Assembly: GCF_015182285.1 (NCBI RefSeq)
Contig: NZ_PRDM01000004.1
Coordinates: 372,001 to 436,000, forward strand
Direction of reading: 5' to 3'
Source of the DNA: Flavobacterium hungaricum
GTDB lineage: Bacteria > Bacteroidota > Bacteroidia > Flavobacteriales > Flavobacteriaceae
Length of the DNA stretch: 64,000 nucleotides
Each line of letters opens with the position of its first letter. Within the stretch, counting starts at the first letter, position 1. Below the pieces are notes generated by a model. It had not been told where the DNA came from. It saw only the letters and a program-made list of their open reading frames with translations, and made no database searches. Position numbers and translations under genes: made by a program. This document shows positions 44,715-52,449 of the stretch, piece by piece.

Positions 44715-44734
44715 AATCGTAATAATGCGATATA
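44715..44734 (+). promoter_or_regulatory. ArsR operator 2, before the DUF6428 gene
   Basis: AATCGTAATAATGCGATATA differs from operator 1 in two positions and has the same ATCG-N8-CGAT palindrome. It lies 19 bp before the ATG at 44753 and would allow separate control of the second gene. Confidence 0.65.
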
Positions 44735-44752
44735 ACAATAAAAAAAATCATC

Positions 44753-45223
44753 ATGAAATTATCAGAAATTAAAAAAGTATTGGAAACAGTTGAAACGGTT
44801 AATTTTGAATTACCCGACGGAACTTTTGTTCCTGAATATTTTCACGTAACAGAAATTGGACAGATCAATAAGCGTTTTATTGATTGCGGCGGAACTGTTA
44901 GAAATGAAAGCACCGTCAATTTTCAGTTGTGGAACGCCAATGATTTTGAACACAGGCTTAAACCTAAAAAACTGCTTGATATTATCGAACTTTCTGAAAA
45001 GACACTGAATATCGAAGATCACGACATTGAAGTGGAATACCAAAATACTACGATTGGCAAATATGATTTAGGTTTTGATGGTACAAATTTTCTACTGTTG
45101 AATAAACAAACTGCCTGTCTTGCAAACGAAAAATGCGGAATTGATGCTCCTAAAGAAAAAATTAAAATGATGAATCTTTTAGATCAGTCAAATTCATGTA
45201 CTCCAGGCGGAGGATGCTGTTAA
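44753..45223 (+). CDS. DUF6428 family protein of the ars operon
   Basis: A 156-residue soluble protein (MKLSEIKKVLETVETVNFEL...) with a Cys-rich tail, SNSCTPGGGCC, plus TACLANEKCG near 125-134. Proteins of this type recur in flavobacterial ars operons next to arsR and arsC. The terminal cysteines suggest arsenite or another thiol-reactive metalloid is bound, perhaps as a metallochaperone; this is inference. It starts 56 bp after arsR behind its own operator. Confidence 0.7.
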   Translation: MKLSEIKKVLETVETVNFELPDGTFVPEYFHVTEIGQINKRFIDCGGTVRNESTVNFQLWNANDFEHRLKPKKLLDIIELSEKTLNIEDHDIEVEYQNTTIGKYDLGFDGTNFLLLNKQTACLANEKCGIDAPKEKIKMMNLLDQSNSCTPGGGCC

Positions 45224-45253
45224 GATGTATTTGTTTCTTTAAAACTAAAAATA

Positions 45254-45688
45254 ATGGAAATAGAATATCCAAAACTAAAAAAGATTCTTGTTTTATGTAC
45301 TGGAAATAGCTGCAGAAGTCAAATTGCAGAAGGTTATTTGAAATATTTTGCCCAAAACAAAGCAGTAATTTACAGTGCCGGAATTGAAGCGCACGGCGTA
45401 AATCCTAAAGCCTTATTTATCATGAAAGAGGACGGACTGGATATTTCTAACCACACTTCTGATACCATTGATGAATATAAAAATATCGCTTTTGATTTTG
45501 TGATCACGGTCTGCGATAATGCAAAAGAGCGCTGCCCGTTTTTCCCTTCAAAAGCAATTAAATATCATTATAATTTTCCGGATCCTGCTAAAGCTTCTGG
45601 TAATGAAGAAGAGATTCTAAAGGAATTTCGTTTGGTTAGAGATCTGATTAAAGAATATTGCAAAAAGTTTGTTGAAGATCATTTATAA
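45254..45688 (+). CDS. arsC: Arsenate reductase, LMW-phosphatase (thioredoxin-coupled) type
   Basis: A 144-residue protein. The P-loop C15-T-G-N-S-C-R21 (CX5R) binds arsenate. The redox cysteines C87 and C94 in VCDNAKERCPFF keep the spacing of Cys82/Cys89 in Staphylococcus/Bacillus ArsC. It reduces arsenate to arsenite with thioredoxin. It begins 30 bp after the DUF6428 gene. No arsenite exporter (arsB or acr3) follows before the terminator. Confidence 0.9.
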   Translation: MEIEYPKLKKILVLCTGNSCRSQIAEGYLKYFAQNKAVIYSAGIEAHGVNPKALFIMKEDGLDISNHTSDTIDEYKNIAFDFVITVCDNAKERCPFFPSKAIKYHYNFPDPAKASGNEEEILKEFRLVRDLIKEYCKKFVEDHL

Positions 45689-45698
45689 TAAAAGCTAA

Positions 45699-45735
45699 AA
45701 AAAGGGATAATTTTATTTTAATTATCCCTTTCTAC
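45699..45735. terminator. Terminator between arsC and the 170-residue gene
   Basis: Perfect 12-base inverted repeat AAAGGGATAATT/AATTATCCCTTT with flanking A and T runs, shared by convergent genes. Confidence 0.85.
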
Positions 45736-45740
45736 TTTAT

Positions 45741-46253
45741 TTAGAAAATAACTCTAAGTCCAACTTGATTATTAGAAGCCACAATTACAGTTTGAATCTT
45801 TTCATCATCATTATAAGCTACTTTAGCATTATAGATGCCTAAAGCTTTTTTGATTCTTTTAGGATAACCAATTTTAATAGGGATTGAAGCTGCCAAAAAA
45901 GCACCTCCAATCACAGCCATGGTCATATTGGCGCGCTCTTGTGTGTAAGTCGTACCGGAGCCAGAAACTACTAGTCCGTCGTTTATATCACTATTCATTT
46001 CTGAAATAACATTTGCAGCAATTAACCCCAGACCTCCATAAAAAAGTATATTTCCAAAAGTTTTTTTGCTTCTTCCCGCATTATACAATTTTAAAGCTTC
46101 TGGACTATTATCTGCCAGAATTGCTCGGACCGTATTGGTCTTTACTTTCTTTCCTTCAGCATCATAGACAGTTCCTGCCGTTCCGTAAGTAAGTTGCTGC
46201 GCAAATCCTGCGGCAGATAGAATAAAAAATAAAATGGTTAATCTTGTTCTCAT
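45741..46253 (-). CDS. Exported membrane protein of unknown function (170 aa)
   Basis: A signal peptide (about 1-18, ending GFAQ), then a soluble stretch (QQLTYGTAGTVYDAEGKKVK) and two hydrophobic segments (about 66-84 FGNILFYGGLGLIAANVIS, and 108-124 MTMAVIGGAFLAASIPI), then a basic C-terminal part. It is probably an envelope protein. I do not recognise the family. Single gene convergent with the ars operon, so a link to arsenic is unlikely. Confidence 0.6.
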   Translation of the reverse strand: MRTRLTILFFILSAAGFAQQLTYGTAGTVYDAEGKKVKTNTVRAILADNSPEALKLYNAGRSKKTFGNILFYGGLGLIAANVISEMNSDINDGLVVSGSGTTYTQERANMTMAVIGGAFLAASIPIKIGYPKRIKKALGIYNAKVAYNDDEKIQTVIVASNNQVGLRVIF

Positions 46254-46371
46254 TTTTGGTTTGTTTTTTTGGGTTAATTATAATTGTTCGTAAATATAGA
46301 AAATAGAAAATTCTTTCAAAATTTAATTTCTGTAATCTCAATTTCGTTTCTTTTTCAAACCTAAAAAAATG

Positions 46372-46379
46372 TAAATTTG
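46372..46379 (+). promoter_or_regulatory. -7 box of the MocR-type gene
   Basis: TAAATTTG, followed by GACTAGTACA. The AGTACA element is also found as an inverted pair before the DUF2024/YggS genes (48212-48236). Confidence 0.5.
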
Positions 46380-46421
46380 GACTAGTACAAAATCTATTTT
46401 TAATTCTAATACCTCCTCCAG

Positions 46422-47834
46422 ATGCTGCGACCGTGGCCTTTAGAAATTCAGCTAGACAAAAAATCAGACAAGGCTTTGTATCTGCAAATTGCCGATGCGG
46501 TTATTGATGCCATAAAAACAGGTAAACTAGTAAGCAGTAATGCATTACCAGGAAGCAGACAGCTTGCAGGATTACTGAGCGTAAACCGAAACACTATTAT
46601 TGAAGCTCTTGATATTCTGACTGCCGAAGGCTGGCTGGTAACTATTGATAGAAAAGGAACTTTTGTAACAGAATCACTGCCGGAAATGATTCACAAAAAA
46701 GAAAATATCCCTGCTGTTCACAACGCTGTTCTGGATTTCAAACCGCATTTAATTTTTGATGACGGACTTCCCGACAGCCGTCTTGCACCGATGAATGATC
46801 TCGCAAGAGCATACCGAGAAATTTTCAGCAGGAAATCACGATGGCAGATTATGGGGTACAGCAGCGAATTGGGGAATGAAGCCTTTAGAAAATCTATTGC
46901 TCAAATGCTAAATTTCAAGCGCGGTATGAGTATTTCGCCAGAACAAATCTGCATTACAAGAGGCAGTCAGATGGCGATGTATCTAGCCTCGCATTGTATT
47001 CTTGAAAAAGGAGATTTTGTTCTGATCGAAAACCCAGGTTATAAACCCGCATGGGAAACTTTTGAAAATGCGGGAGCTAAACTGCTTCCCGTTGCAGTGC
47101 ATCCCGATGGTTTAGATGTGGATCAAGTAGAGGCATATCTTCAAAAACATCAAAATATCAAAGCTATTTATGTTACACCGCACCACCAATTCCCGACTAC
47201 AGTCACATTGTCTTTAAAGAAAAGATTAAAACTGATCGAATTATCCAACCATTACGGATTTACGATTATTGAAGATGATTATGATAATGAATTTCATTTT
47301 AGCCAGCGCCCTGTAATGCCGGTTTCGAGTTTTACTACATTAAAAAACTTTATTTACATTGGCACTTTCAGTAAAATTGTTGCGCCCGCACTGCGTATAG
47401 GCTATTTGGCCAGTTCTCATGAAAACATTCAAAAAATAGGCCTTCACAGAAAAATAATCGATGTGCAGGGAGATAATATTATGGAAGAAGCTGTGGTCAA
47501 TCTTATTAATGAAGGCAAAATAAAACGGCATCTTAAAAAAGCTAACTTAGTCTATAAGGCCAAAAGAGATTATTTTGAAAGTTTACTGCAGCGCTATCTT
47601 GCTGCTAAAATAACGTACACAAAACCAGAAGGCGGCTTGGCTTTTTGGATTGTTCCTAAAGCTGAAGTGAATGTTTTGTCCATTCATCAAAAAATGACAG
47701 AAAGCGGAATTCAGATTATGAATCCGGAACGATTTAGTCATCAAGAAATAATTTCAGGTTTCCGGTTGGGTTACGCTTCATTATCCGAAAAGCAAATGGA
47801 AGAAGGAATAAAAGCACTTTCTAATTTATTATAA
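46422..47834 (+). CDS. MocR/PdxR-type regulator: GntR DNA-binding domain fused to an aminotransferase-like domain
   Basis: A 470-residue protein. The N-terminal winged helix (about 1-80) contains LPGSRQLAGLLSVNRNTIIEAL. The rest is a fold-type I PLP domain with TFSKIVAPALRIGYLA, which holds the PLP lysine. Such regulators sense PLP or an amino acid and often control vitamin B6 genes. The YggS-type PLP-homeostasis gene lies two genes downstream, and repeated sequence elements lie in between, which suggests but does not prove a link. Confidence 0.85.
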   Translation: MLRPWPLEIQLDKKSDKALYLQIADAVIDAIKTGKLVSSNALPGSRQLAGLLSVNRNTIIEALDILTAEGWLVTIDRKGTFVTESLPEMIHKKENIPAVHNAVLDFKPHLIFDDGLPDSRLAPMNDLARAYREIFSRKSRWQIMGYSSELGNEAFRKSIAQMLNFKRGMSISPEQICITRGSQMAMYLASHCILEKGDFVLIENPGYKPAWETFENAGAKLLPVAVHPDGLDVDQVEAYLQKHQNIKAIYVTPHHQFPTTVTLSLKKRLKLIELSNHYGFTIIEDDYDNEFHFSQRPVMPVSSFTTLKNFIYIGTFSKIVAPALRIGYLASSHENIQKIGLHRKIIDVQGDNIMEEAVVNLINEGKIKRHLKKANLVYKAKRDYFESLLQRYLAAKITYTKPEGGLAFWIVPKAEVNVLSIHQKMTESGIQIMNPERFSHQEIISGFRLGYASLSEKQMEEGIKALSNLL

Positions 47835-47835
47835 A

Positions 47836-47868
47836 AAAAGACTGAAAACAAAAATGCTTTCAGTCTTA
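47836..47868. terminator. Bidirectional terminator between the MocR and DUF2024 genes
   Basis: AAGACTGAAA/TTTCAGTCTT stem with a 10-base loop, A run before and A/T-rich sequence after. Confidence 0.75.
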
Positions 47869-47893
47869 AAACAAATCTAAAATATTGTAAAAA

Positions 47894-48154
47894 TTAATTA
47901 CAATTTTCCATTTCAATAATAGAGAAACCGTTTGCTGCGATCTGATTTTCGATTTCTATCGGTGCTTTATCAATGTGACAGAACCGGCATTCTTTAGAAG
48001 ATAATGCCTGTCCTTCCTGCGCTACACTTTTCAGGTATTTTTTACCGTATTCATAAACCTGTTCGGCATTGATATTTTCATCAACTAAAATATCAAAGTG
48101 CATAATTTTTCCGTCTTTACGAGTTACATAAGTATCCCAAACTGCTACTTTCAT
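47894..48154 (-). CDS. DUF2024 family protein
   Basis: An 86-residue soluble protein starting MKVAVWDTYVTRKDGKIMHF, with ECRFCHID near 55-62. The CxxCH segment may bind a metal. It belongs to the small DUF2024 family, for which no function is known to me. A TAAATTTG -7 box (48216-48223, minus strand) overlaps the AGTACA inverted pair. It is divergent from the YggS-family gene. Confidence 0.75.
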   Translation of the reverse strand: MKVAVWDTYVTRKDGKIMHFDILVDENINAEQVYEYGKKYLKSVAQEGQALSSKECRFCHIDKAPIEIENQIAANGFSIIEMENCN

Positions 48155-48211
48155 AATGTGTGTGTTTTTTTTAGCTGCTAAACTGATAAGCCGCTAAGGT
48201 TCTAAGTTTAT

Positions 48212-48326
48212 AGTACAAATTTACGTTGGATGTACTAATCCAAAATCATCCAGTTTTTCTATTTCCTGCAAAATACTGGACCAGCTTAAATAATAGAAAC
48301 TGGACGAAACTGCAGATCCAGTTTTG
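48212..48326. promoter_or_regulatory. Repeat-rich control region between the DUF2024 and YggS-family genes
   Basis: AGTACA/TGTACT inverted pair at 48212-48236. TCCAGTTTT at 48249 and again at 48317, its reverse complement AAACTGGA at 48297, and CTGGACCAG at 48276. The elements cover the promoters of both divergent genes and may be operators of the nearby MocR-type regulator. Confidence 0.45.
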
Positions 48327-48329
48327 TTC

Positions 48330-48337
48330 TAATTTTG
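48330..48337 (+). promoter_or_regulatory. -7 box of the YggS-family gene, almost touching the start codon
   Basis: TAATTTTG ends five bases before the ATG at 48342. If it is used, the transcript would have almost no leader. Confidence 0.45.
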
Positions 48338-48341
48338 AAAC

Positions 48342-49073
48342 ATGAAAAATGCTATTGTAACAAACTTAAAAGCAGTCCACGAGCGTATAGAAAATGCCTG
48401 TAGAATCTCGGGACGAAATCCTGCCGATGTGCAGCTTTTATTAGCTACCAAAACGGTGCCGGCAGCAGATATCCGGACTGCAATAGAAGCCGGCGAAATA
48501 TTAATCGGCGAAAACAAAATGCAGGAATTACGGGATAAAAATGAGGTTTTAGGACAATTGCCCGTAGAACGCCATTTTATAGGTCATCTTCAGACCAATA
48601 AAGTCAAAGATGTATTAAAATATGCAAACTGCATTCAGTCTTTGGACCGCTTAATTCTGGCTGATGAACTGCAGAAACAGCTGCAGATTCAAAACAGAAA
48701 ACTGGATGTTTTTATACAAGTGAATACTTCTTATGAAGAAAGCAAATTTGGTCTTTCCCCTGAAAACGTTTTGGATTTCATTCAAAAAATAAAAAACTAC
48801 CCTACTCTCAATATCAAAGGCTTGATGACGATTGGTTTGTTAGATGTAGAAAAAGAAAAAATGCGTCCGTCATTGCGGCTTCTTAAAACAATTCGAGACG
48901 AGATTTATGCCGCAAAAATCGAAGGTCTGAATAATTTGAAACTCTCTATGGGAATGTCTCAGGATCTTGAAATTGCAATTGAAGAAGGTTCAAACATGGT
49001 GCGTGTCGGCACTTCGATATTTGGAAACCGTTTTTTAGGGAAAGAAATCTGGAATGAAAATAGTGCAGAATAA
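48342..49073 (+). CDS. YggS/PLPBP family pyridoxal phosphate homeostasis protein
   Basis: A 243-residue fold-type III (alanine-racemase barrel) protein. K37 in LLLATKTVPA is the PLP lysine. HFIGHLQTNKVKDVL, IKGLMTIG, LSMGMSQDLEIAIEEGSNMVRVGTS and the final IFGNR are the family motifs. It carries PLP without catalysing a reaction and keeps free PLP and amino acid pools balanced. The family usually sits with proC or pilT; here the neighbours are a MocR-type regulator and a DUF2024 gene. Confidence 0.9.
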   Translation: MKNAIVTNLKAVHERIENACRISGRNPADVQLLLATKTVPAADIRTAIEAGEILIGENKMQELRDKNEVLGQLPVERHFIGHLQTNKVKDVLKYANCIQSLDRLILADELQKQLQIQNRKLDVFIQVNTSYEESKFGLSPENVLDFIQKIKNYPTLNIKGLMTIGLLDVEKEKMRPSLRLLKTIRDEIYAAKIEGLNNLKLSMGMSQDLEIAIEEGSNMVRVGTSIFGNRFLGKEIWNENSAE

Positions 49074-49170
49074 ACATCAGAATATTTTGCTCTGACGGCT
49101 GTTCGTTTTTTCTATAATATTAGGCTCCTACAGAACATTAAAAAACAAATAAAAATAGCGCAGAATAAAT

Positions 49171-49178
49171 TAATTTTG
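49171..49178 (+). promoter_or_regulatory. -7 box of the AAA ATPase gene
   Basis: TAATTTTG, 17 bp before the ATG at 49196. Confidence 0.5.
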
Positions 49179-49195
49179 CAGCAAATACAACACAC

Positions 49196-49903
49196 ATGAA
49201 CCTGAATGATCTTACGGTAATCGATACAGAAAAAATTGCTTTAGACGATTTGTTTTTCAGTAATGAAAATAAAACGGCTTTATTACAAATCATTAAGGAA
49301 CACCAATATATTACCGAATTACAAAAATACAATCTGAAGGTAGACAACAAAATTCTCCTGCACGGAAGTTCTGGATGCGGCAAAACGACTACAGCAAAAG
49401 CGATCGCGAATACTTTGGACAAAAAAATTGTCATCATCAATCTGAGTACCATTATTGATGCCAGAATAGGCGAAACCTCTAAAAATCTAAAAGCTATTTT
49501 TGACAAAGCCATCCGCGAAAGAGCAGTTTTGTTCTTGGACGAGTTTGACCAGATTGGCAAAAGCCGTGACAGCGATGATAAAGATGTAGCGGAAATGCGC
49601 CGTTTGGTGAATACTATAATCCAGCTTTTTGATTATTTTCCGTCGGATAGTTTATTAATCTGCGCTACAAATCATTACGAAATTATCGACAGTGCTTTAC
49701 TGCGAAGATTCCAGCTTCGATTAAAATACGAGCTGCCTGTGCAAGAACAGCTTGATCTGTATTACGATAAAATTTTAAGCACGTTTCCAGCTCATCTGCA
49801 AAACATAGAACGCCGCTACGGAATTTCGTATGCGGAGGTTTTGGATTACATTAATACTTCCATGAAAAAGCAAATTATTGCTGCATTAGACTTAAAGCAG
49901 TAA
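49196..49903 (+). CDS. Orphan AAA ATPase (235 aa)
   Basis: A single AAA domain. Walker A is G57-SSGCGKT (residues 57-64), Walker B is VLFLDE (111-116), and ICATNHYEIIDSALLRRF gives sensor 1 and the arginine finger. It resembles the small SpoVK/FtsH-like AAA proteins that often stand next to a subtilisin-like protease, but no protease or other partner is next to it. It is monocistronic with its own promoter. The role cannot be inferred. Confidence 0.8.
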   Translation: MNLNDLTVIDTEKIALDDLFFSNENKTALLQIIKEHQYITELQKYNLKVDNKILLHGSSGCGKTTTAKAIANTLDKKIVIINLSTIIDARIGETSKNLKAIFDKAIRERAVLFLDEFDQIGKSRDSDDKDVAEMRRLVNTIIQLFDYFPSDSLLICATNHYEIIDSALLRRFQLRLKYELPVQEQLDLYYDKILSTFPAHLQNIERRYGISYAEVLDYINTSMKKQIIAALDLKQ

Positions 49904-50459
49904 TATTTTTTTAGGCTGGTATTATCATTTTAAAATACAAACTGCATAAAACATCACTTGGATGAAACCAATTTGCTTTCGATACTAATTCATGTAAATC
50001 TTCGTTAAAATAATATGCTTTTTTTGATTTAGGCAAAGCGAATAAACTAAGTAATTACATCTAAAAAGATAAAAAAACTATTTCAGCTCCTTTCTCGTAA
50101 ATACTGGTATGAAAAAATGTTGGGGTTGATTTAAAAAACAAAAGAATTACAACGTTTTCTGACTGTTTTTCAATGTAAATTTCTTATCAATTTTTCAATA
50201 AAAAAGAAATATTGTTATCAAAATCACAATTTGCATTGGTTAAAATCACCTTAAATTAAGGATTTCGTTTTTAAATTCTTGTACTCCAAATAGTACGATT
50301 CTGAAATTTATAAAATGACAAGGGTGTTTTTTTTGATCTCATAATCTTTGAGGCCAAAATTTATCAAAAAGACATTTCTTGATTTTCTTTTGCTTTCTTA
50401 GTATGCAAACTATTTAAAAAATTAATAATATTGCTCAAACTTAACAAATTGATCACATT
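49904..50459. other. Long intergenic region before locus B
   Basis: 556 bp, very AT-rich. A short open stretch on the minus strand (49911-50036) looks like the decayed end of a gene. No good promoter box for the sigma gene and no stable hairpin were found. Confidence 0.45.
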
Positions 50460-51029
50460 ATGTCTCTTAATTCCAGCTATGATGAAAGCGTACTTCTGCG
50501 AGAACTTTCGCAGGGAAGCGAGCTGGCATTTACCACTTTGTACAATCAATATAAAAATAACGTTTACGGAACTGCACTTAAAATAACCAAGTCAAAAATT
50601 TTGGCAGAAGAAGTCGTTCAGGACGTTTTCTTAAAAATCTGGCAGAATCACCAATCTTTGGCAGAAATATCCAATATTGAGAACTATCTTTTTATCATTG
50701 CCAGAAATCACATTTTTGATATGATTAAAAAAATTGCCCGCGATGTTAGTTTAGAAAATACTGTTGTTGAAGAAGATAATTCTTTTAACGATACTGATAC
50801 TGCTGTCAAAGACGATCAATACAATATAATTCTGAATCAGATTCTGGATCAATTACCGCCGCAGCAGCAAAAGATTTATAAAATGGCCAAATGGGAAGGT
50901 TTAAGCCACCAAAAAATTGGTGAAGATCTGGGCATTTCTACTACAACGGTAAAAAAACATATGGCACAGGCCCTAAAATTTATCCGAACAAAAATTTCGC
51001 CTTACATGAATATGTTCATGACGCTTTAG
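50460..51029 (+). CDS. FecI-type ECF sigma factor, locus B
   Basis: A 189-residue sigma-70 family protein. Region 2 has LAEEVVQDVFLKIWQNHQSL and YLFIIARNHIFDMIKK. Region 4 has LPPQQQKIYKMAKWEGLSHQ followed by IGEDLGISTTTVKKHMAQAL. Start at ATG 50460. It is in the same orientation as fecR, susC and susD of locus B and stands in the same relative place as the locus A sigma gene. Confidence 0.9.
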   Translation: MSLNSSYDESVLLRELSQGSELAFTTLYNQYKNNVYGTALKITKSKILAEEVVQDVFLKIWQNHQSLAEISNIENYLFIIARNHIFDMIKKIARDVSLENTVVEEDNSFNDTDTAVKDDQYNIILNQILDQLPPQQQKIYKMAKWEGLSHQKIGEDLGISTTTVKKHMAQALKFIRTKISPYMNMFMTL

Positions 51030-51117
51030 GACTTTATACTTCTTTTTACTTTGTAAACTATATTTTACAAAACAAGACCCAATTGCATTTTTTTACGTTT
51101 TTTTTACATTTTTTTTA

Positions 51118-51162
51118 CTTTCGACTACTCCCTCCCCTTTTTTAGATCGTCTTTATAATAAA
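51118..51162 (+). promoter_or_regulatory. Possible ECF-sigma target promoter before fecR, locus B
   Basis: GACTA at 51123, a C/T-rich stretch, then GATCGTCTTTATAATA ending at 51160. The order and spacing match the fecR-upstream region of locus A. Confidence 0.4.
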
Positions 51163-51278
51163 GAGCGCTAATTATTGTGCTTAAGCCCTAAATTTTTTAA
51201 GGCATTTTAGAAAAGATAAAATTTTCAAATATTTTTAGTTTTAATAAAATTCAATAAACAATTAACCCCACATCGCAA

Positions 51279-52322
51279 ATGTATCAAAACGTCTTTGAAG
51301 AATTATTTGAACGTTACCTCAACAAAACGCTGTCTGAAGCAGACGAACTACTGCTGATGGAGTTTATTCAGGAAGGCAGTCATGATGATTATATAAAAGA
51401 AAAAATCAACATGATTTTAAAAGAAAAACAAAATACCGAAATTCTTGATGCTGAAAAAGGAGACCATATCCTGCAATACATACTTGCGCAGACTCCGGCA
51501 GAGACCAAAGTAATTTCTATTGCCGAAGAAAAATCTTCTTCGCGCCGTATTTTCAGAACTGTCATTGTAGCTGCAGCGGTAATCGCGTTGTTGTTTGCTG
51601 TTCGAAGTGCCTTTTTTTACAATCAAAATACCGTTATAGCAACACCGCAGCAAACTGAAACGGAGGAAACGAATTCGATTTTATCTTATAACGGTAAACA
51701 GCTTATTCATTTACCAGACGGAAGTACGATTGTTTTGAACGAAAACAGTTCTATCGAATACGACCAGAGCAGTTTTAATTCTAAAACAAGAGAGGTAAAA
51801 TTAACTGGAGAAGCATATTTTGATATTAAAAGAAATGAAAAAGTTCCGTTTATCGTTCATACTGGAAAAGTAAGCACTAAAGTTTTAGGAACTGCTTTTA
51901 ACATTAATGCTTTTACTAATTCTGATCATATTGAAGTTACCGTAGAACGTGGAAAAGTCCAGGTTGGAGATGATCAAAAAATCTATGGAATTATTATACC
52001 AAACCAGCAGATTAAAGTCAATAAAGCCACTTTGGTTTACGAGCAAAACAATGTAAAAGCCGAAGAAGCAATGGTTTGGAAAAGTAAATACCTGATTCTG
52101 GATAATATTAATATGGAAGAGGCAATTGCTTTGATTTCTCAAAAATATAAAACACCAATAAAACTAGCCAACCAAAATATTAAAAACTGCCAGATTACTG
52201 CCAGCTTCTTAAACGATGAAGATCTGGATCATATTATGAAAGTAATCTGCAGCGTGATTGAAACCGAATACCACTATGACGACAAGGGTACTATTATTCT
52301 TGACGGAAAAGGATGCGAATAA
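51279..52322 (+). CDS. FecR-family anti-sigma factor, locus B
   Basis: A 347-residue protein: sigma-binding cytoplasmic part (1-88), one membrane helix (about 92-109, VIVAAAVIALLFAVRSAFFY), a FecR domain (about 130-235, IHLPDGSTIVLNENSSIEY onward) and a C-terminal STN-like part with ILDNINMEEAIALISQKYKT. It ends 127 bp before susC and is probably released from the sigma factor by the STN domain of that SusC. Confidence 0.9.
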   Translation: MYQNVFEELFERYLNKTLSEADELLLMEFIQEGSHDDYIKEKINMILKEKQNTEILDAEKGDHILQYILAQTPAETKVISIAEEKSSSRRIFRTVIVAAAVIALLFAVRSAFFYNQNTVIATPQQTETEETNSILSYNGKQLIHLPDGSTIVLNENSSIEYDQSSFNSKTREVKLTGEAYFDIKRNEKVPFIVHTGKVSTKVLGTAFNINAFTNSDHIEVTVERGKVQVGDDQKIYGIIIPNQQIKVNKATLVYEQNNVKAEEAMVWKSKYLILDNINMEEAIALISQKYKTPIKLANQNIKNCQITASFLNDEDLDHIMKVICSVIETEYHYDDKGTIILDGKGCE

Positions 52323-52361
52323 AAAAGCTTTGAATAAAAACTAACTTAAAACCAAGATACT

Positions 52362-52412
52362 ATGAAAAAAAAGAGCCATCCAGCTCCTACCCCGGATGGC
52401 AACGAGTTTTAA
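52362..52412 (+). other. Short open frame (16 codons) with hairpin in the susC leader, locus B
   Basis: MKKKSHPAPTPDGNEF is encoded between fecR and susC. Codons 5-13 lie in a hairpin, GCCATCC/GGATGGC (52375-52400), whose loop carries AGCTCCTACCCC. It could be a leader peptide or only a cis-acting RNA structure. Coding is not proven. Confidence 0.35.
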
Positions 52413-52449
52413 TAATTAATCCAGTAACCATTAAAAAACATGCAAATTT

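Noticed and set aside
49911..50036. Minus-strand open stretch of 41 codons with a TTG start
   Set aside because: No ATG, no promoter box and no hairpin nearby; it looks like a decayed gene end at best, so it is not listed as a gene.
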